Of a stretch of DNA of 64,000 nucleotides, positions 41,226 to 50,377 are shown in pieces; the stretch's first letter is position 1; every line of letters begins with the position of its first letter. Location of the stretch: positions 186,001 to 250,000 of the forward strand of contig CAZBRO010000005.1 of assembly GCA_964494505.1 (NCBI GenBank). The letters run 5' to 3'. The stretch is from CAIYRG01 sp964494505. GTDB taxonomy: Bacteria > Pseudomonadota > Alphaproteobacteria > Micropepsales > Micropepsaceae. Both the position numbers and the translations under genes were made by a program. The notes under the pieces were generated by a model. It did no database searches, had not been told where the DNA came from, and saw only the letters and a program-made list of their open reading frames with translations.

Positions 41226-43580
41226 TCAGTTTTCCTTTGCGCGCGCGGCCATGATCATTTCGAGCAGTCTATGCGGGAAAAGCGGCACCTGCGCAATCTT
41301 GACTCCGAAGGGTTCGAGCGCGTTTTCGACCGCCGAAATGATCGCTGCCGCGGCGGGAATGACACCAGCCTCGCCCGCGCCTTTCACGCCCAGCGGATTC
41401 AACGGCGAAGGCGAAATCGTGTAATGGCTCTCGATGCTGGGCACTTCGGTCGAGCCGGGCAGCAGGTAATCGGCGAAATTCGTCGTGGTCGGCTGGCCGC
41501 TCGAATCATAGCCCATATATTCATACAGCGCGTTGCCGATGCCGTGCGCGATTCCACCGCGTGTCTGGCCATCGACGATCATGGGATTCACCTGGACGCC
41601 GTGATCGTGCAGCGCCACATAACGCAGGATGTCCACGCGGCCGGTTTCGATATCCACCTCCACCTCCACGACATGGCAGGCATTCGCGTAAGCAAGCTGC
41701 TCCACGCGGAAGGCCGCCGAGGCCTCCAATCCGGGATCAAAGCCGGGAGGGAAGGCGTATCCGGGCCCGCCGCGCAGCGCCCGCGCAATCTCGCCGAGCG
41801 ATATGCCGCGTTCCGGCGCACTCTTCATCCGCACCGCGCCGCCGGCGAGTTCAAGGTCGTCGGGCGCGATCTGCATCAACATGCCAGCCAGGGCTTTGGC
41901 TTTTCGCGCTACTTCACGAGCGGCCAGCATCACGGAATTACCGGCCGTCACCGTTTGCCGGCTCGCGAAGCCGCCGAGGCCGGCCGGCACCACGGAGGAA
42001 TCGCCCGCGACCACGCCCACCTCTTCGGGCCGCACGCCCAATTCGGCCGCGGCGATTTGTGCCAGCGCGGTGGCCAGCCCCTGACCCATCGCCGATGCGC
42101 CGGTCAGGACAGAGACGCGTCCACCGCCGCTGACGCGCACCAGCCCCATCTCGAAAGGTCCGCGCCCGGTGCCTTTCAGTCCATGCGCCAAGCCGATGCC
42201 GATGTAGCGGCCGCCACGGCCTGCCTCGCGCTGGCGGCGCGCGAAATCGTCCCACCCGGCGCGCTTCAACACATCGGCCTGCGTGCCCGGATAATCGCCG
42301 CTGTCGTAAAGGATCGGTGCGCCCGAGCGCGATTTGAGCGCGCTTTCATAGGGCATCTTTTCGGCTGGTATCAGATTGCGCCGACGCACCTCGTCGCGCC
42401 CGATGCCAAGCTCGCGTGCCGCGCGGTCCATTAACCGCTCCATTGCGAAGGCGGCCTGCGGGTAGCCCGCGCCGCGCACGGATGAGACGGGCACCTTGTT
42501 GGTGTATGCGATGACGACATCCATCGCGAGGGCAGGCACATGATACGGCCCCGGCACGGCCGACGCGGAATTGTATGGCAGATTCACATCCTGCAGCGCG
42601 TAGGCCCCGAGGTCATGGATGAGTTTTCCCCGGATGGCGAGGATGCGCGCGTCTGAATCAAGCGCGACTTCCAGCGTCCAATATTGGTCACGCTCCTGCA
42701 CCGCGGCGATGAAATGCTCGCGCCGGTCCTCAGCCCATTTGAGGGAGCGTTTCAGCAGTTTCGCCGCGGCCACGATCGCCACGTCTTCCGGATAGACGCA
42801 CAGTTTCGGCCCGAAGCCGCCGCCGATATCGGGCGCTACCACGCGAAAACGGTTCTCGTCGATGCGCACGAATTGGCAGATGTTCTGCTGCAGGTCGTGC
42901 GCCTTCTGGGTGGAGGCCCAATAGGTGATGCCGTCCGACCCCGGGTGATACTCCGCGGCGCCGCCCCGTCCTTCGAGCGAATGCGCGCCGCCGCGATGCT
43001 GATAGAACTCCTCGCGGATCACGTGCGCCGCGCTGCGGAAGGCGGCATCCATATCGCCATAATTGACGCGATATGTGCTCACCACATTGGACGCGAGATC
43101 GGTTCGCGCCGCCGCTCCGCCCGGTAGCGCGGCATTTCTTGCATCGGCGACGGGCGGCAAAGGTTCGTAATCCACTTCCACCAGAGCTGCCGCGTCTTCG
43201 GCGACGTAGCGGCTCTCGGCTGCGACCAACGCCACCGTCTCACCCACGAACGCGACTTCGCCGCATGACAGGGGATAGGGCCACATCGTTTCGCGCGGTT
43301 TCCCGCCTTGGCCGGGCTCGCGCACCATGCGGCGTTTGATGAGGACGGGTGACAGATCGTCCAGCGTTAGAACCGCGTGTACGCCGGGAAGCGCGCGCGC
43401 GGCGTGCGTGTCGATGGATCGAATGGCCGCGTGGGCGTGCGGACTCCGTACGAATGCCACATGCAGCAGCCCCGGCAGCCTGATGTCGTCGACGAACCGC
43501 CCCGCACCCGTCAACAGCGGCACATCTTCGATGCGGCGGAAGCGCGAGCCGATCCGGCCGTCTCGCTCGGACTCGTCCAT
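41226..43580 (-). CDS. Molybdenum hydroxylase large subunit (xanthine dehydrogenase family)
   Basis: 784 residues with the two Mo-pterin halves: VAPDIGGGFGPK, VSSVRGAGYPQA, MGQGLATALAQIAAAELGV and GVKGAGEAGV, where the glutamate is the conserved catalytic base. Members hydroxylate N-heterocycles or aldehydes, or oxidise CO; the loop does not match the CO dehydrogenase Cys motif. The FAD and 2Fe-2S subunits usually encoded alongside are absent here. ATG 43580 is chosen; a TTG at 43586 would overlap the receptor stop. Confidence 0.88.
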   Translation of the reverse strand: MDESERDGRIGSRFRRIEDVPLLTGAGRFVDDIRLPGLLHVAFVRSPHAHAAIRSIDTHAARALPGVHAVLTLDDLSPVLIKRRMVREPGQGGKPRETMWPYPLSCGEVAFVGETVALVAAESRYVAEDAAALVEVDYEPLPPVADARNAALPGGAAARTDLASNVVSTYRVNYGDMDAAFRSAAHVIREEFYQHRGGAHSLEGRGGAAEYHPGSDGITYWASTQKAHDLQQNICQFVRIDENRFRVVAPDIGGGFGPKLCVYPEDVAIVAAAKLLKRSLKWAEDRREHFIAAVQERDQYWTLEVALDSDARILAIRGKLIHDLGAYALQDVNLPYNSASAVPGPYHVPALAMDVVIAYTNKVPVSSVRGAGYPQAAFAMERLMDRAARELGIGRDEVRRRNLIPAEKMPYESALKSRSGAPILYDSGDYPGTQADVLKRAGWDDFARRQREAGRGGRYIGIGLAHGLKGTGRGPFEMGLVRVSGGGRVSVLTGASAMGQGLATALAQIAAAELGVRPEEVGVVAGDSSVVPAGLGGFASRQTVTAGNSVMLAAREVARKAKALAGMLMQIAPDDLELAGGAVRMKSAPERGISLGEIARALRGGPGYAFPPGFDPGLEASAAFRVEQLAYANACHVVEVEVDIETGRVDILRYVALHDHGVQVNPMIVDGQTRGGIAHGIGNALYEYMGYDSSGQPTTTNFADYLLPGSTEVPSIESHYTISPSPLNPLGVKGAGEAGVIPAAAAIISAVENALEPFGVKIAQVPLFPHRLLEMIMAARAKEN

Positions 43581-43582
43581 GC

Positions 43583-44593
43583 TCAATAGATCGCGCGCGC
43601 GGCTTTGGCGACCACGTCCTTGGGAAGCGCGTAGAGCCGATCGACCACCGCCTCGGCTTCAGTCGCGCTGACCGGATCGATGTCGATCATTGTTTTGTTC
43701 GCATCGGCAAGGAAAGCCCGGTCCTTCAATGTCGCATCGAACGCCGTGCGCAGGATGGCGGCGCGGTCGGCCGGGATATTGGGTGGCGCCACGAAGGGAC
43801 GCGCCAGGACTTCGTTCGCCAGTGCGAAATCCAGGATCTGCCGCTGCTCCACGGTCTTGGCGAAGTCATGGGCCATGGGCGTGTCGGGGAGATCGGGAGC
43901 TTTCTCGGGCGCCGCCTGGAGAAGGATGTTGATTTTCCTGTCCTTCACCCATTCGCCATAGCGCGCTTTTACCGTGCTCCAGGAAATGCCGCAAAGGCCG
44001 TCCACCTCTTTGCGCTGCATGGCGAGCGTGATGTCGGTCGTGCCGGGAAAACCGGTCGCGAGTTTGATCTTCGCGCCGAACACGTTCTTGTAGAGTTTCG
44101 CGAAAATGTCGGGGTCGCCCGCCGGGCCTTCGCCGCCAAACGTGGACGGCGTTGTCAACGCGTCATTCCACGTCCGAATCGGGGACGTGTTCCAGCTGAT
44201 GCAAAGTGTCACGTCCTTGGTCATGCTGCCGAGCCAGGTGAACTTGCGCGCATCGAAATTCGCTTGCCCGATGAGGGCCGTACTCGCCATGCCGCGGGCG
44301 AACGTCCCGATCACGGTGCCGTCCTTCGGCGCGACCGAGAATACGTAGGTCGCGGCCTTCACGCTGCCGGCGCCCGGCATGTTCTGCGGAATGACAGTGG
44401 GATTTCCTGGAATGTGACGGCCCAGATGCTGCGCCAGAACGCGCGCGTACAGGTCGTAGCCCCCGCCCGCCGAATAGCCGATCATGATGTAGATCGTGCG
44501 GCCCTTGTAGAAGTCCGCCGGCGCCGCCGCATGCGCGGCTGTCCCGGCGAATGTTGCCGAAACAAGAGCCGCGGACAGGAAGCCCAAGCGCAT
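43583..44593 (-). CDS. Bug/TTT-type periplasmic substrate-binding receptor
   Basis: A 336-residue receptor closely resembling the one at 1326. It has signal peptide MRLGFLSAALVSATFAGTAA, then FYKGRTIYIMIGYSAGGGYD, IPGNPTVIPQNMPGAGSVKA and IGTFARGM. It lies between the UbiD decarboxylase (10 bp upstream) and the Mo hydroxylase, so it probably brings in the substrate of that pathway. No TctAB genes nearby. Confidence 0.88.
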   Translation of the reverse strand: MRLGFLSAALVSATFAGTAAHAAAPADFYKGRTIYIMIGYSAGGGYDLYARVLAQHLGRHIPGNPTVIPQNMPGAGSVKAATYVFSVAPKDGTVIGTFARGMASTALIGQANFDARKFTWLGSMTKDVTLCISWNTSPIRTWNDALTTPSTFGGEGPAGDPDIFAKLYKNVFGAKIKLATGFPGTTDITLAMQRKEVDGLCGISWSTVKARYGEWVKDRKINILLQAAPEKAPDLPDTPMAHDFAKTVEQRQILDFALANEVLARPFVAPPNIPADRAAILRTAFDATLKDRAFLADANKTMIDIDPVSATEAEAVVDRLYALPKDVVAKAARAIY

Positions 44594-44603
44594 GCTTTTG
44601 GAC

Positions 44604-46073
44604 CTAGCGGAAGAGCTGCGGGAATTTCGCCTTCAGATCGCTGCGCAGTTTCGGGCTGACATCGACAACCGGCGGAAACGTGCCCTTCAGCAGCTTGTCA
44701 TACGGAATACAGGCGTCGATCAGGATGCGATTGTTGAAATTGCCGGGGAGATAGAGCGGGTCCCGCTTTGAGGCCCAGGCTTTCTGCACCGTGTCGATGT
44801 CTGTCATCGGATCGAAGCGCGTGCACATCGCCCACAGCACCTGATCCAGATCGCCCGCATCGATGTCCTCGTCCACCACGACCGTCCATTTGCCGGCGTA
44901 AGCACCGCCCTGGCACGAGCACGCTACATGCAGGACGTTGCGCGCGTGCCCGGGATAGCGCTGCTTGATCTGGATGACCGTGAAACGTGTCGCGGGACCG
45001 GCTTCGTGATTCCACACGCCCAGAATGTCGGGAAGGCCGCACGCTTCCAGCGCACGCCACACCTGGGCCGCGCCGGCAATTCCTTTCAAGAGCCCCGTTT
45101 CGTCCACCGGTTTGTGCTGCGGAGCACAGGTAAGAATGGGATCGTTGCGATGGAGGATGGTTTTGACGTCGAGATAGGGCCGCGCCACCGTGTCGTCGGA
45201 ATAATAACCCATCCACTCGCCGAACGGGCCTTCTTCCAGCACCTGGCCGGGCACGGCTTCGGCCTCGATGGCGATTTCCGCATCGGCCGGAATCGGAAAC
45301 CCGGTGAAAGGTCCGCGGATCACATCGATGGGTTCTCCCCGCAAGCCGCCCGCGAAATCGAGTTCGCTGATCCCTTCAGGCAGTGGGCTCGCCGCGAGCA
45401 TGAACAGAAGCGGGTCCTGGCCGACCAGCACCACCACTTTCATCTTCTCGCCGCGCGCGAAATATTTGTCGCGATGGATACGGCCGTGTTTGCCTTCCGT
45501 GATCTGGCAGCCGATTCTTTTGCCGTCGTAAACCTGGTTGCGGTAGCAACCCAAGTTGAACCAGCCGGCATCGGGATCTTGCGTGATCACGCAGTTGGCA
45601 GTCCCGATGTAGCGCGCTTTGTCCATCTCGTGATGGCGCGGCACCGGGAATTTCAGCACGTCGACCGCATCGCCGGTCAGCACGTTCTGAAGGATCGGGC
45701 CGTCCTTCACATAGCGCGGCGGGATATGCTTCATCGTCTGGATGCGGTTGTAGTACTGCTTGACGATGTCGACTTTGCGCTCGCGTTCGAGCGGCAGGCC
45801 GAGCGTCAGCGCCACCCGCTTGACCGATGAGAAATGGCCGTAAAGGGTCCGGTATCCTTTCGGGTAGCCGGGAATCTCGTCGAACAGAAGGGCGGGCGCC
45901 GTCCCATGGCTGTGCTCGGTCAGCATATGCGTGAGGGCGCCCATCTCCGTGTCCCATGAGGCGCCGTTGACGCGGACAAGTTCGCCCATGCGCTCGACGG
46001 AATCGATCCAGCCGCGCAAGCCGCCATAGCCGCCTTGCACGAGTTTCAGGCCCGGTTCACTCGCTTGGGACAC
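44604..46073 (-). CDS. UbiD-family prenylated-FMN decarboxylase
   Basis: A 489-residue reversible non-oxidative (de)carboxylase that needs prenylated FMN. The catalytic stretch EEGPFGEWMGYYSDD carries the conserved glutamates of the E-(x)-E/R triad; KFPVPRHHEMDKARYIGTAN and NLGCYRNQVYDGK match the prFMN/Mn binding region. Members act on hydroxybenzoates, vanillate, cinnamates or heteroaromatic acids. No UbiX-type prFMN synthase is in the window. It leads the minus-strand run decarboxylase, receptor, Mo hydroxylase, FAH protein. Confidence 0.9.
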   Translation of the reverse strand: MSQASEPGLKLVQGGYGGLRGWIDSVERMGELVRVNGASWDTEMGALTHMLTEHSHGTAPALLFDEIPGYPKGYRTLYGHFSSVKRVALTLGLPLERERKVDIVKQYYNRIQTMKHIPPRYVKDGPILQNVLTGDAVDVLKFPVPRHHEMDKARYIGTANCVITQDPDAGWFNLGCYRNQVYDGKRIGCQITEGKHGRIHRDKYFARGEKMKVVVLVGQDPLLFMLAASPLPEGISELDFAGGLRGEPIDVIRGPFTGFPIPADAEIAIEAEAVPGQVLEEGPFGEWMGYYSDDTVARPYLDVKTILHRNDPILTCAPQHKPVDETGLLKGIAGAAQVWRALEACGLPDILGVWNHEAGPATRFTVIQIKQRYPGHARNVLHVACSCQGGAYAGKWTVVVDEDIDAGDLDQVLWAMCTRFDPMTDIDTVQKAWASKRDPLYLPGNFNNRILIDACIPYDKLLKGTFPPVVDVSPKLRSDLKAKFPQLFR

Positions 46074-46092
46074 GCATTCCTCCGACTCTGTA

Positions 46093-46120
46093 CCAAAATT
46101 TGGAATTGGTTTGATTTTGG
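46093..46120. promoter_or_regulatory. Candidate operator palindrome
   Basis: CCAAAATTTGG is a perfect 11-base palindrome around a central A, and CCAAAA is repeated as TTTTGG seventeen bases on. It lies in the only intergenic space between the divergent UbiD run and the second Mo hydroxylase run, the right place for a shared regulator. No regulator gene is adjacent. Confidence 0.35.
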
Positions 46121-46193
46121 GACGAAGACTATCCTAAATCGGAACGGTAAGCACAACCTCGTCGCAGCACAATTCACCTCACGCGAAGGCTCC

Positions 46194-48485
46194 ATGAGAC
46201 GCTTTGAAGACGCGCGGCGCAGGGGTGACGTGATCGGCCGTTCCGTTCCGCGTCTGGAGGACGAAGTCCTGCTGCGGGGGCAGGGGCGGTTCGCGGACGA
46301 TATCGGATTTCCCGGTCAGCTCCACATGCGCGTCGTGCGCAGCGGCGTTGCGCATGGGCGCATCGAAGCGGTGGATGCAACCGCGGCGCGCGCGTTTGCG
46401 GGCGTGGTCGCGGTCTGGACGGCGGAGGATATTTCCGATCTCGGGCCGATCGATTTCCGCGATCCGGCCGCCGAGGTGCTGAAGCCTTATCGGCAACATG
46501 CATTGGCCCGCGAGCGCGTACGCTATGCGGGCGATCCGGTGGCGGCTGTTTTCGCGGAAGATCCTTATATCGCCGAAGATGCGGCGGCGCTGGTGTCGGT
46601 GGACATTGCCGAGCTTCCGCCGTTGCTCGATGCGAGCGCCGATGTGGGTGAATTCGCGCCGGGGTTGTCAACCGAACCCGTGACGCTGACCAACGCCTAT
46701 GGCGATTTGGACGCAGCTTTCGCCAAGGCCGCGCATATCATCGAGATGGACTTGAGCATCGGCCGCCATTCCGGCGTGCCTTTGGAAACCCGGGGCGCCG
46801 TCGCGCGCTACGATGCGGCTCGCAATGTGCTTGAGCTTTACGGCGCGGCCAAGGTGCCCCACCGCACCCGCGACAATCTCGCGCGCACGCTTGGCCGCAC
46901 GCCGGAATCGATCCATCTCAAGGAAGGCCATGTCGGTGGCGGCTTCGGGATCCGGGGCGAACTTTATCCGGAAGACGTGCTCGCTGCCGCAGCCGCGCTC
47001 CGGTTTTCGCGCCCCGTGAAATGGATCGAAGACCGGCGCGAACATCTCCTGGCCGCCAATCATTCGCGCGAACAGCGGCACCTCTTGCGCGCGGCCGTCG
47101 ATGCGAATGGCGTCGTGCTCGCCATGGATGACGAGTTCTTTCACAGCCAGGGCGCTTACGTCCGCACCCATGGAGCGCGTGTGCCCGATCTTACCAGCGG
47201 CATGCTGGTGGGGCCTTATCGTGTGCCGGCCTTTCGCAGCACTGCACATTTCCGGCTCACCAACAAGACGCCGGCCGCCACCTATCGCGCGCCGGGGCGC
47301 TATGAAGGCACGTTCGTGCGCGAGCGGCTGATGGATGCGGTGGCGGCGAAATTCAAGCTCGACCGCATCGAGGTGCGGCGGCGCAATCTTGTACCGGCAA
47401 GCGCCATGCCGTTTGCGCGCGGGCTCTCTGCGCTCGGCACCGACGTGGTGCTCGATTCCGGCGATTACGCGCTGCTTTTGGACAAAGTGCTCGCCCATCT
47501 TCAATGGGACGCGCTGCAACGCGCATGTGAAGCGCGCCGCGCGCAAGGCGAAGCCGTGGGCCTCGGACTCGCCTGCTTTGTCGAGAAGACGGGGCTCGGA
47601 CCCAAGGATGCCGTGCGCTTGAGCGTCGATATTCGCGGCAATGTCGAACTGACCACCGGCGGCGCCTCGCTGGGACAGGGGTTTGAGACGGTCATGGCGC
47701 AGATTTGTTCCGAGGGCCTCGGCGTCGATTACCGCCGCATCAATGTGGTGCACGGCCAAACCGACCGCATCGCCGACGGCATCGGGGCGCATGCCTCGCG
47801 CGCCACTGTTATGACAGGCAGCGCCGCCTACGACGCGGCCAAGAATTTGCGCGCGATTGTGCTAGACTTGGCCGCCGAGCTGCTGCAGGCGCCGGTCAAT
47901 GCGCTCGCCATTGTTGACGGCATCGTGGTGCGCTGTGGGGAAACCTCCGGCCCATCCGTCACGCTCGCCCAGATCGCGCGCCATTACGGTACGGGCCTTC
48001 TCACGGCGGAAGGTTGGCATCGCACCGATCACATGACCTATCCCTATGGCACGCACGCCGCACAGGTGCGGGTGGATCGCGAGACCGGCGGCGTAACGGT
48101 GGAGCGTTTTCTTGTCGCGTACGACATCGGGCGTGCCGTCAATCCCATGATGATCGAAGGCCAGATCGCCGGCGGTTACGCGCAAGGCTTGGGAGGCGCT
48201 CTGTACGAAGAATTCCTCTACAGCGCGGACGGCCAGCCGCTGTCGGTAACGTTGGCCGATTATCTGATGCCGACGGCGTGCGAAGTCTCCCACGTTGATA
48301 TTCTGGTGACCGAAGACGCGCCGAGCCCGCTGAACCCGCTGGGCTTGAAGGGTGCTGGCGAGGCTGGCGTCACCGCAGTCGGCGCGGCGATTGCGTCGGC
48401 CATCGACGATGCCATCGGCATTCCCGGCGCAGTGACCGAGCTTCCCGTCACCCCGCAGCGTTTGCTTTCGCTTCTGCGGCGATAG
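46194..48485 (+). CDS. Molybdenum hydroxylase large subunit (xanthine dehydrogenase family)
   Basis: 763 residues, paralogous to the protein at 41226. Motifs are HVGGGFGIRGELYPED, ATYRAPGRYEGTF, LGQGFETVMAQIC and GLKGAGEAGV with the catalytic glutamate. Again no FAD or Fe-S subunit gene is adjacent. It is divergent from the UbiD run and 58 bp upstream of the first of five tandem secreted proteins on the same strand, so it may head their operon. ATG 46194 starts the a/b hammerhead domain. Confidence 0.87.
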   Translation: MRRFEDARRRGDVIGRSVPRLEDEVLLRGQGRFADDIGFPGQLHMRVVRSGVAHGRIEAVDATAARAFAGVVAVWTAEDISDLGPIDFRDPAAEVLKPYRQHALARERVRYAGDPVAAVFAEDPYIAEDAAALVSVDIAELPPLLDASADVGEFAPGLSTEPVTLTNAYGDLDAAFAKAAHIIEMDLSIGRHSGVPLETRGAVARYDAARNVLELYGAAKVPHRTRDNLARTLGRTPESIHLKEGHVGGGFGIRGELYPEDVLAAAAALRFSRPVKWIEDRREHLLAANHSREQRHLLRAAVDANGVVLAMDDEFFHSQGAYVRTHGARVPDLTSGMLVGPYRVPAFRSTAHFRLTNKTPAATYRAPGRYEGTFVRERLMDAVAAKFKLDRIEVRRRNLVPASAMPFARGLSALGTDVVLDSGDYALLLDKVLAHLQWDALQRACEARRAQGEAVGLGLACFVEKTGLGPKDAVRLSVDIRGNVELTTGGASLGQGFETVMAQICSEGLGVDYRRINVVHGQTDRIADGIGAHASRATVMTGSAAYDAAKNLRAIVLDLAAELLQAPVNALAIVDGIVVRCGETSGPSVTLAQIARHYGTGLLTAEGWHRTDHMTYPYGTHAAQVRVDRETGGVTVERFLVAYDIGRAVNPMMIEGQIAGGYAQGLGGALYEEFLYSADGQPLSVTLADYLMPTACEVSHVDILVTEDAPSPLNPLGLKGAGEAGVTAVGAAIASAIDDAIGIPGAVTELPVTPQRLLSLLRR

Positions 48486-48543
48486 GGCTTCGGCTTCGCC
48501 TTCCGGCTCTCTCGCTATATAGTTGTGCCCTCGGGAGGCTGTC

Positions 48544-49446
48544 ATGGCACGTCATTCATCGCGTGTGTTCTGGAGCTCGATTGCGGTCTTCACCTGCGCC
48601 TTGGGGTGGCAGGCGTCGGCGAGTGAGAGCGCTTTCCCTGATTTCGGGGGCATGTGGGGGCGCAATGCCTTCAATTTCGAGCCGTTGCCCAATGGGCCGA
48701 AGCCGGTGGCAAATCTGAAGCGGCTTCCCAGCGGCGCCAGCGATCCCAACGCGCTCGTTGGCGACTACAACAACCCCATCCTGAAACCGGAAGCCGCTTC
48801 CATCGTGAAACAGAAGGGCGCCATCTCGCTTACCGGCAATCCCTATCCGGACCCGTCGAACCAATGCGCGCCGTATGCGCCGCCTTTCCATCTCGCCATG
48901 CAGTTGGGTGTAGAGATCCTGCAGGTCAAGGATCGCATCACCATGATCTACAATCAGGACGATCAGGTCCGGCACATCCGCCTGAACGGATCGCATCCGA
49001 AAGGTTTGATGCCTACGCCCATGGGTGATTCCATCGCCCATTACGAAGGCGACACGCTCGTCATCGACACCATCGGCGTGCAAACCGGACGGCTCGCCAT
49101 GATGGATCGCTACGGCACGCCAAGGAGCGATGCGTTCCATCTGGTCGAGCGTTACCGGCTGATCGATTACGAGGCCGCAAGGCAGGCTGCCGAGAAGCAT
49201 CAGAAAGAAGACGGGCCTGCGGGCCTCGGCGGCAATGTCGGCGTCGATCCCGATTACAAGGGCAAGGGGTTGCAGGTGCAATTCACCATCGAGGACCCAA
49301 AAGTGCTGACGGCTCCTCTATCGGCGACGGTCACCTATCGGCGTATCCGGGGGCCATGGACCGAGCAGATTTGCGCGGAGAATCCGGCTGAATATTACCC
49401 GACGAAATTCATGGCCATTCCGAAATCGGAGAAGCCGGACTTCTGA
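48544..49446 (+). CDS. Secreted paralogue 1 of 5, unknown function
   Basis: A 300-residue exported protein (signal peptide MARHSSRVFWSSIAVFTCAL ... ASASE). The conserved core shared with the next four genes is: PDFGGMWGRN; GDYNNPILKPEAA; PSNQC; QVRHIRLNGSHP; GDSIAHYEGDTLVIDTIG; FHLVERYRLIDYE; YKGKGLQVQFTIEDP; VTYRR and ICAENPAEYY; and the C-terminal KPDF. Two cysteines, about 180 residues apart, are kept in all five. The pattern resembles uncharacterised proteins common in soil bacteria. No catalytic motif is recognisable to me. Confidence 0.8.
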   Translation: MARHSSRVFWSSIAVFTCALGWQASASESAFPDFGGMWGRNAFNFEPLPNGPKPVANLKRLPSGASDPNALVGDYNNPILKPEAASIVKQKGAISLTGNPYPDPSNQCAPYAPPFHLAMQLGVEILQVKDRITMIYNQDDQVRHIRLNGSHPKGLMPTPMGDSIAHYEGDTLVIDTIGVQTGRLAMMDRYGTPRSDAFHLVERYRLIDYEAARQAAEKHQKEDGPAGLGGNVGVDPDYKGKGLQVQFTIEDPKVLTAPLSATVTYRRIRGPWTEQICAENPAEYYPTKFMAIPKSEKPDF

Positions 49447-49460
49447 GCAGGGAGGGTTCG

Positions 49461-50360
49461 ATGTTTCCTCGCCGTTGGATCATTGTGCTCGCGCTCGGCT
49501 CCGTGCTGGCAGCACCGGCTGAAGCTGCGGACAATGCGGCGGTGCCGAATCTGGCGGGCTTCTGGTCGCGCACGACCTTCGGCATGGAACAGCCGGCGGT
49601 GGGGCCAGGCCCGGTGAAGCCTATCAACCGCCGCCGTGCGGACGGCAGCCGGATTGACGATGCGCAGTTCAACGTCGGCGACGAGAAAAGCCCCATCCTG
49701 AAGCCTGCCGCCGCTGCCGCGGTGAGGAAGCGCAACGAAATGCAGCGCGATGGCGTGGACTATCCTTCGCCGTCGAACCAATGCCTGCCCATGGTGGCGC
49801 CCTACGTATTCCGGGTGCAGGGAATGCAAGTGCTGCAGCAGAAGGACCAGGTCATCTTTCTCTATATGCAGGACCACCAGATCCGCCATGTGCGGCTGAA
49901 CGGCACGCATCCGGCGAAAGTGACGCCCACCTGGTATGGGGATTCCATCGGCCATTATGAGGGCGACACGCTGGTGGTCGATACGGTCGGCTTCAAGGTT
50001 GGCCGCGTCGCGCAGCTCGATCAATATGGCGAACCCTATAGCGGGGCATTGCACGTCGTGGAGCGCTATCGCCTCGTCGATTATGAAACCGCAAAGGCCG
50101 CCCAGGATGCCAATGTGAGGCAGAATGGCGGAGTGGCGACCGAACAGGCCGCCGGCATCGATCCCAATTACAAAGGCAAGGGGCTGCAGGTCCAATTCAC
50201 GGTCGACGACAATAATTTCTTCACCATGCAATGGGGGGGTGCTGCCACCTACCGCAAGGCGGCCGGCGATTGGGTGGAGAATGTCTGCGCCGAGAACACG
50301 CACGAATACTACAATAATGGCGCGACCAAAGTGCCCCAAAGCGACAGGCCGGACTTTTGA
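49461..50360 (+). CDS. Secreted paralogue 2 of 5, unknown function
   Basis: A 299-residue exported protein, 14 bp after paralogue 1. Signal peptide MFPRRWIIVLALGSVLAAPA. It carries WSRTTFGMEQPAVGPGPVKP, PSNQC, MQDHQIRHVRLNGTHPAK, GDSIGHYEGDTLVVDTVG, LHVVERYRLVDYETAKAA, YKGKGLQVQFTVDD, NVCAENTHEYY and a C-terminal RPDF. It differs from paralogue 1 by a longer RRRADGSRIDDAQFN insert in place of the GDYNNP approach. Confidence 0.8.
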   Translation: MFPRRWIIVLALGSVLAAPAEAADNAAVPNLAGFWSRTTFGMEQPAVGPGPVKPINRRRADGSRIDDAQFNVGDEKSPILKPAAAAAVRKRNEMQRDGVDYPSPSNQCLPMVAPYVFRVQGMQVLQQKDQVIFLYMQDHQIRHVRLNGTHPAKVTPTWYGDSIGHYEGDTLVVDTVGFKVGRVAQLDQYGEPYSGALHVVERYRLVDYETAKAAQDANVRQNGGVATEQAAGIDPNYKGKGLQVQFTVDDNNFFTMQWGGAATYRKAAGDWVENVCAENTHEYYNNGATKVPQSDRPDF

Positions 50361-50377
50361 AGAAAGGATCGCATGAG

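Noticed and set aside
41211..42434. Open frame of about 407 codons antisense to the Mo hydroxylase
   Set aside because: His/Arg-rich shadow without motifs.
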